Assembly (NCBI RefSeq): GCF_013166515.1
Contig: NZ_JABKKJ010000001.1
Coordinates: 62,001 to 126,000, forward strand
DNA length: 64,000 bases
Source of the DNA: Xylanibacter caecicola
GTDB lineage: Bacteria; Bacteroidota; Bacteroidia; Bacteroidales; Bacteroidaceae
Direction: 5' to 3'
The translations under genes and the position numbers were made by a program. The first letter of the stretch is position 1. Every line of letters begins with the position of its first letter. The notes beneath the pieces were generated by a model that saw only the letters and a program-made list of their open reading frames with translations, did not search any database and was not told the DNA's origin. Below, one piece after another: positions 1 through 7,886 of this stretch.

Positions 1-2
1 AA

Positions 3-392
3 TGTACATCGGCAGAGCAACTTCGCGACGTGTTCCGCACCTGTGTAACACCATATTGGGAGACACATTATGTTTTCGGAAGCACCAGTTGCAGAACCGA
101 AAAAAGACTCTCTTCGCGGTCGTCCGACCTTCTTATCATAAACACGGCAATACCTATTCTTTTCGCATACGGGCGTCACAAGTCCGACAGTCGCATGTGC
201 GACAGGGCGCTCGCCCTGCTCGGTCAGCTTCGTGCCGAGAGCAATCACGTTGTCCGTATGTGGAAAGCATGCGGTCTGGAGGCGGCGGATGCCGGCGACA
301 GTCAGGCACTTTTGCAACTTAAAAAAGAATATTGTGACAGGAAAGACTGCCTGCGCTGTCGCATAGGATACGAATATCTTAAGAACAGATAG
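3..392 (+). CDS. DUF2851 family protein, C-terminal part
   Basis: This is the last 129 codons of a gene that begins before the window; the frame is open from the first bases, so the GTG at 30 is not a start. The ending, with QLKKEYCDRKDCLRCRIG near the C-terminus, matches what I know of the DUF2851 family, which is common and conserved in Bacteroidetes and has no established biochemical function. Three cysteines (C-x5-C-x2-C spacing) lie near the end. A thioesterase gene follows 61 bp downstream on the same strand. The family call rests on remembered similarity of the C-terminus only. Confidence 0.75.
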   Translation, partial: CTSAEQLRDVFRTCVTPYWETHYVFGSTSCRTEKRLSSRSSDLLIINTAIPILFAYGRHKSDSRMCDRALALLGQLRAESNHVVRMWKACGLEAADAGDSQALLQLKKEYCDRKDCLRCRIGYEYLKNR

Positions 393-453
393 ATATATTA
401 TACGATGATATAAAGTTAACTTCCTCAATAAAAAAGCAATAGAAACCTATACA

Positions 454-852
454 ATGGAATATATATTTGAAACCCGGATGTCGGTACGCGACTACGAATG
501 CGATATCGAGGGAATTGTAAACAACGCCAACTATCTGCACTATGCCGAACATACGCGCCATCTCTTTTTGAAGAGTTGCGGGCTGAGCTTTGCCGAGATG
601 CACCGCAAGGGAACAGATGCCGTGGTGGCAAGGATGAACCTCAGATATAAGGTTCCGCTGCGTTGCGACGACGAGTTCATATCGCGTCTCGCCCTCAAAA
701 AAGAAGGTCTGCGCTATGTTTTCTATCAGGACATCTTCCGTGCGGCGGACAACAAACTGTGTTTCAGCGGCGTCATAGACATTGTGTGCATGGTCGGCGG
801 CAAACTGTCTGCAAGTCCCGAGTATGACGAAGCGTTTAAAAAATGGCTCTGA
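454..852 (+). CDS. acyl-CoA thioesterase, 4HBT/YbgC hot-dog family
   Basis: A 132-residue single-domain hot-dog fold protein, the normal length for the family. The N-terminal segment with D17 followed by GIVNNANYLHY (residues 20-30) matches the YbgC/4-hydroxybenzoyl-CoA thioesterase signature, in which the Asp is catalytic and the helix after it binds the CoA thioester. It should hydrolyse acyl-CoA or acyl-ACP thioesters in the cytoplasm; the acyl chain cannot be read from sequence. Its last codons overlap the start of dprA by 10 bp, which suggests translational coupling, a genomic rather than a functional link. Confidence 0.85.
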   Translation: MEYIFETRMSVRDYECDIEGIVNNANYLHYAEHTRHLFLKSCGLSFAEMHRKGTDAVVARMNLRYKVPLRCDDEFISRLALKKEGLRYVFYQDIFRAADNKLCFSGVIDIVCMVGGKLSASPEYDEAFKKWL

Positions 853-1982
853 ACATGAACGGACAGGAAACACTAAACGCCCTTGCGCTTACAAGGATAA
901 ACCATTTTAACCTTGCAGGGCTTCTTCATCTGTACCACACTTTGGGCAGTGCCACGGCGATAGTGGAGCACCGCAACGACATGAGCGACGTTGTTTCCGA
1001 CTGTTCGCCGCGGCTTCTGGAAGGTCTGAAAAAACTTGACGAAGCGCTGAAAAGGGCAGAGGCGGAGCTTGACTTCTGCCACCGTCACGGCATACGGACG
1101 CTTTGTATGAACGATGACGATTATCCGCAACGCCTTGCCGAGTGCGACGACGCTCCTCTTGTGCTGTTCTACAAGGGTACTGCCGACCTCAACCAGTTGC
1201 GTGTGATAAGCATTGTCGGCACGCGACATTGCACCTCCTACGGACAGGATGTCATCATGCGTTTCATTTCAGATCTGCGCAACCTGTGCCCGAAAGCACT
1301 CATCGTCAGCGGACTGGCCTACGGTGTGGACATACACGCCCACCGCCGTGCGCTGGACAACGGTTATGAAACCGCCTGTGTGCTTGCCCACGGGCTTGAC
1401 TATATCTATCCCGCACGTCACAGAGACGTTGCCGCCAGAATGGCAGGGCAGGGCGGACTGCTTACCGAATTCTTTACCGGTACGAATGCGGACAAGGTGA
1501 ACTTTGTCCGTCGCAACAGAATCGTGGCGGGAATGGCGGATGCGACGGTGCTGGTGGAGAGTGCAGCGCGCGGCGGCGGACTTATCACGGCGCGCATAGC
1601 CCGCGACTATAACCGCGACGTGTTTGCCTTTCCCGGACGCGCCGGCGACGTCTATTCCGAAGGCTGCAACAATCTTATACGCGACAATGGTGCCGCACTT
1701 ATAAACGGTGCCGCCGACTTTATAGCTGCAATGGGCTGGGAGGGCGATGCACAGCTTGACCGTGCCCGGGCGGAAGGCATAGAGCGCACGCTTTTTCCCG
1801 AGTTGTCGGTAGAAGAGGCGGCGGTTGTCGATGTGCTCCGCGGCGGCAACGACATGCAGATAAACATGCTTTCCGTAAAGAGCGGCGTGCCCATAGGTGC
1901 GCTTACCGCCATGCTCTTCGAGCTTGAGATGAAGGGTGTTGTGCGTACCATGGCAGGCGGAATGTATCATCTCATAGGATAG
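843..1982 (+). CDS. dprA: DNA-processing protein DprA
   Basis: A 379-residue DprA/Smf protein. It loads RecA on incoming single-stranded DNA during natural transformation. The extended Rossmann fold is visible from IVGTRH (residues 124-129) through SGLAYGVDIHAH and the conserved RRNRIVAGMADATVLVES and GCNNLIRDNGA stretches. An N-terminal helix-hairpin-helix-like region precedes it, and a C-terminal winged-helix domain (about 320-379) follows. The start at 843 overlaps the thioesterase gene; an in-frame ATG at 855 is an alternative. No other competence gene is in the window. Confidence 0.95.
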   Translation: MALNMNGQETLNALALTRINHFNLAGLLHLYHTLGSATAIVEHRNDMSDVVSDCSPRLLEGLKKLDEALKRAEAELDFCHRHGIRTLCMNDDDYPQRLAECDDAPLVLFYKGTADLNQLRVISIVGTRHCTSYGQDVIMRFISDLRNLCPKALIVSGLAYGVDIHAHRRALDNGYETACVLAHGLDYIYPARHRDVAARMAGQGGLLTEFFTGTNADKVNFVRRNRIVAGMADATVLVESAARGGGLITARIARDYNRDVFAFPGRAGDVYSEGCNNLIRDNGAALINGAADFIAAMGWEGDAQLDRARAEGIERTLFPELSVEEAAVVDVLRGGNDMQINMLSVKSGVPIGALTAMLFELEMKGVVRTMAGGMYHLIG

Positions 1983-2023
1983 CTTTTTTTAGAAAAAGAT
2001 AAAGAACCCCCATTATCAAAGAT

Positions 2024-3010
2024 ATGAAAATAGGCAATATTGAGTTTGGAAATCGTCCCGTGTTCCTTGCTCCAATGGAGGACGTCACCGACATAGGCTT
2101 CCGCATGTTGTGCAAGCGTTACGGGGCATCGATGGTCTATACCGAGTTTGTAAGCGCCGAGGCGCTTGTGCGTTCGGTAAAGAGTACCGTGGTCAAACTT
2201 GCCATAAGCGACTGCGAACGCCCAGTGGGCATACAGATATACGGTAGGGATACGGCGTCAATGGTAGAGGCGGCGAGGATTGTGGAAGAGGCGCGTCCCG
2301 ATGTCATAGACCTCAACTTCGGCTGTCCGGTGAAGAAGGTTGCCGGCAAGGGAGCCGGTGCCGGCATGCTGCAGAATATCCCGCTGATGCTCGAGATAAC
2401 GCGCGAGGTGGTCAAGGCGGTGAACACACCGGTGACGGTGAAGACGCGGTTGGGCTGGAACAGCGACAACCTTATAATCACAGACCTCGCCGAGCAGCTG
2501 CAGGACTGCGGCATACAGGCTCTCACCATACACGGGCGCACACGTGCACAGATGTACACCGGCGAGGCGGACTGGACGCTTATAGGCGAGGTGAAGCGAA
2601 ATCCGCGCATACATATCCCCATCATCGGCAACGGCGACATCACCTCGCCGGAGGAGACGCGGCGAGCGTTCGAGCGCTATGGTGTGGATGCAGTGATGAT
2701 AGGACGCGCCACATTCGGACGCCCGTGGATATTCAAAGAGATACGCGATTATCTCGACGGCACGAACACCGGAGTGCCGTTGGATTTCAACAGCAAACTC
2801 GACATCCTTGAAGAGCAGCTGCGCATCAACATCGAGCGCATCGACGAGTATCGCGGCATACTGCATACGCGCAGGCATCTTGCCGCCACACCCATATTCA
2901 AAGGTATTCCGGACTTCCGCCAGACGCGTATCGCCATGCTTCGTGCCTCGACGGTGGAAGAGCTTATCGGCATTTTGGAGGAGTGCAGGGAAAGGCTTGG
3001 GGGTAATTAA
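2024..3010 (+). CDS. dusB: tRNA-dihydrouridine synthase, DusB type
   Basis: A 328-residue FMN-dependent TIM-barrel enzyme that reduces uridines in the tRNA D-loop. APMEDVTDIGFR at residues 16-27 is the family signature. NFGCPVKKVAGKGAGAG contains the catalytic cysteine at residue 101, and IIGNGDI marks the phosphate-binding strand. The C-terminal helical tRNA-recognition domain is present, so the gene looks complete. It lies 41 bp after dprA, probably in the same transcript. The stop codon runs directly into a 'TTAAGAATTAAG' repeat tract. Confidence 0.95.
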   Translation: MKIGNIEFGNRPVFLAPMEDVTDIGFRMLCKRYGASMVYTEFVSAEALVRSVKSTVVKLAISDCERPVGIQIYGRDTASMVEAARIVEEARPDVIDLNFGCPVKKVAGKGAGAGMLQNIPLMLEITREVVKAVNTPVTVKTRLGWNSDNLIITDLAEQLQDCGIQALTIHGRTRAQMYTGEADWTLIGEVKRNPRIHIPIIGNGDITSPEETRRAFERYGVDAVMIGRATFGRPWIFKEIRDYLDGTNTGVPLDFNSKLDILEEQLRINIERIDEYRGILHTRRHLAATPIFKGIPDFRQTRIAMLRASTVEELIGILEECRERLGGN

Positions 3011-3090
3011 GAATTAAGAGTTAAGAATTAAGAATTCTGTTGATGACATGGGGCATATAGGTCTTATAAGTCTTATAGGTCCTATGATGA
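3007..3090 (+). repeat. TTAAGAATTAAG tract followed by a 9-nt ATAGGTCTT tract
   Basis: The dusB stop codon lies inside an AT-rich tract of 'GAATTAAGA' units. About 20 bp later come three tandem 9-nt units (ATAGGTCTT, ATAAGTCTT, ATAGGTCCT). Both unit types recur between genes across the window, for example at 6102-6155, 7272-7322, 16739-16879, 21100-21175, 26356-26405 and 41224-41390. Confidence 0.85.
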
Positions 3091-3129
3091 TAATAACAAG
3101 TGCGATAAAACAAAAAACAATATACAACC

Positions 3130-3849
3130 ATGTGTAATGAAGAAGGAGTGCTTTTGCGCACGCGCCTGCTGCTCGGCGATACGACTATGGAGCGCATACG
3201 TTCCGCCCGTGTGGCGGTTTTCGGCGTGGGAGGCGTTGGAAGCTGGTGCGTGGAGGGACTGGTGCGCTCGGGCGTCAGGCATATCACGATAGTGGATTTC
3301 GACCGTGTGAGCGTATCAAACATCAACCGCCAGCTTATGGCGACGACACATACCGTGGGCAAGGTGAAGGTGGAGGCGATGAAAGAACATCTGCTCGAGA
3401 TAAATCCAACGGCGGAGATAACGGCAATAAACGGCAGGTTTTGCGCCGACACGGCAGACATGTTCCGGCTTGAAGACTATGACTATATAATCGATGCCAT
3501 AGACAGCATAGACGACAAGATGCTGCTTATTACCAGGGCATGTGACACCCGTGCCGTGTTCTTCTCGTCAATGGGTGCCGCCCGCAAGCTCGACCCCACA
3601 AGGATACAGGTGACGGAGTTCCGCAAGGTGCGCGGCTGTCCGCTTGCCAAGACGTTGCGTGGCAGGTTCAGGAAAGCCGGCATCGTCCCCTCGCGCAAGT
3701 TCCGGTGCGTGTTCAGCGAGGAACTGCTCGACAATGCAGGATGCTCCGACGAGCCGCGTGCCAACGGTTCGTTGCTGCACATCACGGGCATCTTCGGGTT
3801 TACGTTGGCAGGACTTGTTATAGAGGATATCGGCAGGTCTGACGGCTGA
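3130..3849 (+). CDS. tcdA: tRNA threonylcarbamoyladenosine dehydratase, TcdA/CsdL
   Basis: A 239-residue ThiF/E1-like adenylating enzyme. TcdA dehydrates t6A at position 37 of ANN-decoding tRNAs to the cyclic form ct6A. The nucleotide-binding GVGGVGS begins near residue 32. FDRVSVSNINRQLMA follows, with the conserved Asp and Arg of the E1 fold, and DAIDSIDDK marks the later acidic motif. It is slightly shorter than E. coli TcdA but complete. A more general ThiF/HesA role is the main alternative. Confidence 0.88.
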   Translation: MCNEEGVLLRTRLLLGDTTMERIRSARVAVFGVGGVGSWCVEGLVRSGVRHITIVDFDRVSVSNINRQLMATTHTVGKVKVEAMKEHLLEINPTAEITAINGRFCADTADMFRLEDYDYIIDAIDSIDDKMLLITRACDTRAVFFSSMGAARKLDPTRIQVTEFRKVRGCPLAKTLRGRFRKAGIVPSRKFRCVFSEELLDNAGCSDEPRANGSLLHITGIFGFTLAGLVIEDIGRSDG

Positions 3850-3886
3850 CAACGGCGGCGGGTTTTCCGGAACATGACCTTCCGGG

Positions 3887-3965
3887 TTCTGAAAGGTGCC
3901 CTTTCAGACTCCAATATGTCGCCTTTTAGAGGCTGAAAGGGCACCTTTTGGAAGGCAAAAGGTAA
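3887..3965. repeat. Dispersed AAAGGTGCCCTTT array, copy A
   Basis: About 80 bp of units near 22 nt with the core 'GAAAGGTGCCCTTT' in alternating orientation, each core close to its own inverse complement. It sits between tcdA and the aldo/keto reductase gene. Related copies are at 18786-18880, 26430-26525, 33875-33972, 39250-39362, 43833-43932 and 57454-57541. Confidence 0.8.
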
Positions 3966-4083
3966 TCGCCTGAAAAAGAGAAGGTTGTAAACTGCATTCC
4001 GCGGACATCTTTTTTAACATTCTTAACACAACAAATCATGTGTTTGTACGTCATTTATTAAACAACATAATAAGCATAATACT

Positions 4084-5016
4084 ATGGTATACAATGAACT
4101 CGGAAAGACCGGCATGAAACTGTCCAACCTCGGTTTCGGGGCGTCCTCGCTCGGAGGAGTTTTCCATGACATCCGCGAGGCGGAAGGAATAAAGGCGGTT
4201 CACACGGCAGTCGATAACGGCATCAACTTCATCGACGTTTCTCCCTATTACGGACACTACAAGGCTGAGACTGTTCTCGGCAAAGCTCTGAAGGAAATAG
4301 AGCGCCACCGTTACTATCTCTCCACCAAGGTGGGACGATACGGAGAGAACGGCGTAAACATGTGGGACTATTCGGCAAAGCGTGTCACCGACAGCGTTTA
4401 CGAGAGTATGGAAAGGCTCAATATCGACTATATAGACCTGATAAACGTACATGATGTAGAGTTTGCCGACCTCAATCAGGTTGTGGGCGAGACGCTGCCG
4501 GCACTCATTGAGCTGCGCGACAAGGGCGTGGTGAAGCACGTGGGCATCACCGACCTGCAGCCCGAGAACCTGAAATGGGTGATAGAGCATGTTCCGGCAG
4601 GCACGGTAGAGTCTGTGCTCTGCTTCTGCCATTACAGCCTTAACGACGAGATGCTTCTTGATTATCTCGACTTCTTCGAGGCAAACAACGTGGGTGTCAT
4701 CAACGCGTCGCCGTTCTCCATGGGACTGCTGTCGCAGCGCGGAGCACCCGACTGGCATCCGGCGCCACAGCCGTTGAAGGACGCCTGCGCGCGTGCCGCA
4801 GAACACTGTGCCGCCAAAGGCTATGCCATAGAGAAGCTCGCCGTGCAGTATTCCACATCCAACTCGCGCATAGCGTCGACCCTCTTCAGCTCGGCAAATC
4901 CGGCAAATGTGCTCAAGAGCATAGGATATGTCAACGACCCGATGGACGAAACGCTCGTCAAGGAGGTGCAGGAGATTATAGGCGACCAGATGCGCGTGCG
5001 CTGGAAGAATACATAA
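4084..5016 (+). CDS. aldo/keto reductase
   Basis: A 310-residue NAD(P)-dependent (alpha/beta)8 barrel enzyme. The family catalytic tetrad is visible: D51, Y56, K82 and H123, in DVSPYYGHY, STKVGRYG and INVHDVEF. The overall shape resembles the L-fucose/D-arabinose/galactose dehydrogenase branch, which oxidises the sugar C1 to a lactone; this assignment is from memory of the family and not proven by the sequence. An amidohydrolase and a zinc dehydrogenase follow on the same strand. Together they would fit oxidation of a sugar, opening of its lactone and a further oxidation. A generic aldehyde reductase cannot be excluded. Confidence 0.85.
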   Translation: MVYNELGKTGMKLSNLGFGASSLGGVFHDIREAEGIKAVHTAVDNGINFIDVSPYYGHYKAETVLGKALKEIERHRYYLSTKVGRYGENGVNMWDYSAKRVTDSVYESMERLNIDYIDLINVHDVEFADLNQVVGETLPALIELRDKGVVKHVGITDLQPENLKWVIEHVPAGTVESVLCFCHYSLNDEMLLDYLDFFEANNVGVINASPFSMGLLSQRGAPDWHPAPQPLKDACARAAEHCAAKGYAIEKLAVQYSTSNSRIASTLFSSANPANVLKSIGYVNDPMDETLVKEVQEIIGDQMRVRWKNT

Positions 5017-5018
5017 AG

Positions 5019-5162
5019 GTGAGGAGTTAAAAGAAGTCAGAGGGAGTTATGTGGCTTGCGCCACAGGAGATAAAGGGACAATAGCATTGAAGCAAGCAAC
5101 AAAGCATACGTCTTCTATCTCCCCTCTTATCTTCCCGATATCTTCCTCTATCTACTTTCTGA
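5019..5162. repeat. Three-arm dispersed repeat, degenerate copy 1
   Basis: It begins directly after the aldo/keto reductase stop. The hallmark TGTGGCTTGCGCCACA-type hairpin ('tgtggcttgcgccaca') is intact at 5050-5065; the outer arms (GGAGTTAAAAGAAG... and ...TATCTACTTTC) are diverged. The best-preserved copy is at 48648-48781, where the structure is described. Confidence 0.8.
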
Positions 5163-5180
5163 TATATAAAATATAGGAAA

Positions 5181-6098
5181 ATGAAGATAATAGATGCCCA
5201 CTCCCACCTGTGGCTCAAGCAAGACACGGAGTGGAACGGCAAACCCATAAAGACTCTTAAGAACGGACGTTCCAACTTCCTCGGCGAAGAGGTGCAGATG
5301 GTGCCGCCGTTTATGATAGACGGCGTGAACAGTGCCGAGGTGTTCATATCCAACATGGACTATGCGCAGGTGTCGGCAGCCGTGGTGACGCAGGAGTTCA
5401 TCGACGGCATACAGAACGACTATCTTGCCGGCGTGGAGCGCCGATATCCCCACCGCTTTTTTGTCTGCGGCATGTGCAACTACTTTGCCCCGGGCTTCTG
5501 TGACGAGGCGGAGCGTCTCATCGCAAACGGCTTCAAGGCAATAAAGATACCGGCACACCGTCTTCTGTTGGACAGCGGGCGGATAATGATGAACACTCCC
5601 GAGATGATGCGCATGTTCGGCATCATGCAGGAAAAAGGCATCATCCTGTCCGTAGACCTTGCCGACGGCGACATGCAGGTGGGCGAGATGAAGGAGATAA
5701 TACAGGAGTATCCCGACCTTAAGATAGCCGTGGGTCACTTCGGGATGGTCACCACCAAGGGCTGGCAGGAGCAGATAAAGCTGGCACGGAACAAGAATGT
5801 CATGATAGAGTCGGGCGGCATTACGTGGCTTTTTAACAGCGAGTTCTATCCTTTCCGCGGTGCCGTGCGCGCCATAAAGGAGTCGATAGGGCTTGTGGGA
5901 GCCGACAAGTTGATGTGGGGTTCGGATTATCCGCGCACCATTACGGCGATAACCTATAAGATGTCATACGACTTCGTGCTTAAGACCGGCGAACTTACCG
6001 ACGACGAAAAGGCGGCATTCCTCGGTCTCAATGCCGAGAAGTTCTATGGTTTTGAGGGACTTGAGATACCGCGATATGTCAAGAACATGTCGGAGTGA
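5181..6098 (+). CDS. amidohydrolase family 2 protein, possible sugar lactonase
   Basis: A 305-residue TIM-barrel metal-dependent hydrolase. The metal ligands H7 and H9 (DAHSHLW) and a C-terminal Asp (D249 in MWGSDYPRT) are present. This subfamily includes lactonases of the L-fucose and L-rhamnose oxidation routes and also decarboxylases and dicarboxylate hydrolases, so the substrate is open. Its place between an aldo/keto reductase and a sugar-type dehydrogenase favours a lactonase. The zinc dehydrogenase starts 86 bp downstream. No signal peptide is seen, so it should act in the cytoplasm. Confidence 0.8.
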   Translation: MKIIDAHSHLWLKQDTEWNGKPIKTLKNGRSNFLGEEVQMVPPFMIDGVNSAEVFISNMDYAQVSAAVVTQEFIDGIQNDYLAGVERRYPHRFFVCGMCNYFAPGFCDEAERLIANGFKAIKIPAHRLLLDSGRIMMNTPEMMRMFGIMQEKGIILSVDLADGDMQVGEMKEIIQEYPDLKIAVGHFGMVTTKGWQEQIKLARNKNVMIESGGITWLFNSEFYPFRGAVRAIKESIGLVGADKLMWGSDYPRTITAITYKMSYDFVLKTGELTDDEKAAFLGLNAEKFYGFEGLEIPRYVKNMSE

Positions 6099-6101
6099 GA
6101 T

Positions 6102-6155
6102 GTTTTTATAAGACCTATAAGCCCTATTAGTCCTATAAGCCTTATAGGATATTAA
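6102..6155. repeat. 9-nt ATAAGNCCT tract
   Basis: Tandem 9-nt units such as 'ATAAGACCT', 'ATAAGCCCT' and 'ATAAGCCTT' fill most of the short gap between the amidohydrolase and the dehydrogenase. Read as protein they give meaningless K-A-Y-R-S-Y strings, so this is not coding. Confidence 0.85.
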
Positions 6156-6184
6156 GATAATAACAACAACAAACAATAAAAGCA

Positions 6185-7204
6185 ATGAAAGCAGTACAGA
6201 TTACAGCGCCGGGTGAAATGGCGGTTGTAGAGATAGCAAAGCCGGAGCTGAAAGCCGGCGAGGTTCTTTTGAAAATAAACTATGTGGGCTTCTGCGGCTC
6301 CGACCTTAATACATACCTCGGGCGCAATCCCATGGTAAACCTTCCCGTGATACCGGGTCATGAAGTGGGTGCCATGATAGAGGAAGTGGGCAGCGACGTG
6401 CCCGATACGCTGAAAACGGGCATGGTGGTGACGCTCAACCCGTATTCGAACTGTGGCAAGTGCCCCTCGTGCCGTAACGGTCGTGTAAACGCATGCGAGC
6501 ACAACGAGACCATGGGCGTGCAGCGCAACGGTGCCATGTGCGAGTATGTGGCGATGCCCTGGCAGAAGGTAATACCGGCGGCAGAGGGCATGACACCCAA
6601 GGAATGTGCCCTGATAGAACCCATGAGTGTAGGTTTCCATGCCGTGAGCCGTGCCGCCGTGACGGACATAGACACCGTAATGGTTATCGGATGCGGAATG
6701 ATAGGAATGGGAGCGATAGTAAGGGCGGCGCTGAGAGGCGCCACGGTGATTGCCGTAGACCTTGACGACGAAAAGTTGGCGATAGCCCGCCGCATGGGTG
6801 CACACTATACCGTAAACTCCAAAGACGAAGACCTGCATGCCCGTCTGGCGGAGATAACGGGTGGAGACGGTCCCGACGTGGTGATAGAAGCTGTGGGAAG
6901 CCCCTTCACGCAGAACTCCGCGATAAGCGAGGTCGCCTTTACCGGACGCGTCGTCTTTATCGGATATGCCAAGGCTGAGACAGCTTTCATCACGAAATAT
7001 TTTGTGCAGAAAGAGCTTGACATCCGCGGCTCGCGCAATGCCATGCCTTCCGACTTCCGTGCGGTGATACATTTCATGCAGCACAACGACTTCCCGAAAG
7101 AGGAACTGATAAGCGCGGTTGCGACCCCCGCGACGGCTCATGACGCGATGAAAGACTGGGCTGCCGCACCTGCAAAGGTGTTCCGCGTGCTGGTGGAATT
7201 CTGA
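6185..7204 (+). CDS. zinc-dependent medium-chain dehydrogenase, polyol/sugar-acid type
   Basis: A 339-residue MDR enzyme. Catalytic zinc ligands C37 (FCGSD) and H59-E60 (PGHEVG) are visible. The structural zinc lobe has four cysteines at 90, 93, 96 and 104. A Rossmann motif, VIGCGMIGMGA, follows near residue 167, and the acidic residue of VDLDDEK suggests NAD rather than NADP. This architecture is that of sorbitol, threonine and L-galactonate/fuconate-type dehydrogenases; which one is unresolved. It is the last gene of the reductase-amidohydrolase-dehydrogenase run and is followed by a 9-nt repeat tract (7272-7322). Confidence 0.85.
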   Translation: MKAVQITAPGEMAVVEIAKPELKAGEVLLKINYVGFCGSDLNTYLGRNPMVNLPVIPGHEVGAMIEEVGSDVPDTLKTGMVVTLNPYSNCGKCPSCRNGRVNACEHNETMGVQRNGAMCEYVAMPWQKVIPAAEGMTPKECALIEPMSVGFHAVSRAAVTDIDTVMVIGCGMIGMGAIVRAALRGATVIAVDLDDEKLAIARRMGAHYTVNSKDEDLHARLAEITGGDGPDVVIEAVGSPFTQNSAISEVAFTGRVVFIGYAKAETAFITKYFVQKELDIRGSRNAMPSDFRAVIHFMQHNDFPKEELISAVATPATAHDAMKDWAAAPAKVFRVLVEF

Positions 7205-7271
7205 TTTTACCGATTTGGGGATTAATAGCTGATGATGAAAGGATAGGAGGATGTGCCGTGAAATAACAGTC

Positions 7272-7322
7272 CTTTTTATAGGTCTTATATGCCTTATAAG
7301 ACTTATATGTCCTATAGGATAA
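7272..7322. repeat. 9-nt ATAGGTCTT tract
   Basis: Tandem units 'ATAGGTCTT', 'ATATGCCTT', 'ATAAGACTT', 'ATATGTCCT' lie between the dehydrogenase gene and the Fur-family regulator. Confidence 0.85.
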
Positions 7323-7366
7323 TTTGCTCTTTCACTTCACATCCTCTTGTTCTTGAACTCTTAACT

Positions 7367-7374
7367 TAACTTTG
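7367..7374 (+). promoter_or_regulatory. -7 element for the Fur-family gene
   Basis: TAACTTTG matches the Bacteroidetes -7 consensus TAnnTTTG. Only 8 bp separate it from the ATG at 7383, implying a very short or leaderless transcript. The nearest upstream TTG is about 17 bp away, shorter than usual, so the upstream half is weak. Confidence 0.55.
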
Positions 7375-7382
7375 CAGTCATT

Positions 7383-7802
7383 ATGACAGACGAGAAGTTC
7401 TATCTTGACCAATTGGAACGCCACGACGTGAAACCTACTGCCGTAAGGCTGCTTATACTTCGTGCCATGTACCGGGGCGGCGAGATGGTGTCTATGGGTG
7501 ATTTGGGGCGCATATTGCCCACTGTGGACAAGTCTACAATATCACGTACACTGTCGCTTTTTCTCATGCACCGGCTGATACATGCCGTTGATGATGGAAG
7601 TGGCTCGCTGAAATATAATGTGGGCGGAGGGGATGACAACGGTTCTCCGGAAGATGAACATACACATTTTTATTGTGAGAGATGTCATCGGACGTTTTGC
7701 CTGGAGCATATCAATGTTCCTGTGGTAGAGCTTCCCGAAGGTTTCCGGCTTACCGGTATTAACTATGTGCTTAAAGGTATTTGTCCCGAATGTGGGGACT
7801 GA
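7383..7802 (+). CDS. Fur family transcriptional regulator
   Basis: A 139-residue Fur-superfamily metalloregulator (Fur, Zur, PerR type). The N-terminal winged helix includes KPTAVRLLILRAMY and VDKSTISRTLSLF (residues 17-60). The C-terminal metal-binding half has HTHFYCERC and CPECGD, giving two CxxC pairs at 98/101 and 134/137 that would hold the structural zinc. It therefore probably represses genes when bound to Fe, Zn or Mn; which metal cannot be told. It lies between the dehydrogenase run and the glycosidase/methyltransferase cluster and has its own promoter. Confidence 0.9.
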   Translation: MTDEKFYLDQLERHDVKPTAVRLLILRAMYRGGEMVSMGDLGRILPTVDKSTISRTLSLFLMHRLIHAVDDGSGSLKYNVGGGDDNGSPEDEHTHFYCERCHRTFCLEHINVPVVELPEGFRLTGINYVLKGICPECGD

Positions 7803-7826
7803 CAGCAGTAAAAACATTTCTGTATA

Positions 7827-7858
7827 TTTGCCGTTTAACCCTTTTTGAGCTATCTTTG
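7827..7858 (+). promoter_or_regulatory. Promoter of the beta-helix/GH31/methyltransferase run
   Basis: TTTG at 7827-7830, a 20-bp spacer, then TATCTTTG at 7851-7858, a full match to the Bacteroidetes housekeeping promoter. It overlaps the upstream in-frame ATG at 7860 and so decides the start of the next gene (7887). Confidence 0.8.
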
Positions 7859-7886
7859 CATGTTTACTAAATGTATGAGATATACC

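Noticed and set aside
2-322. 106-residue ORF in the first frame
   Set aside because: It overlaps the DUF2851 gene in another frame and has no family-like features.
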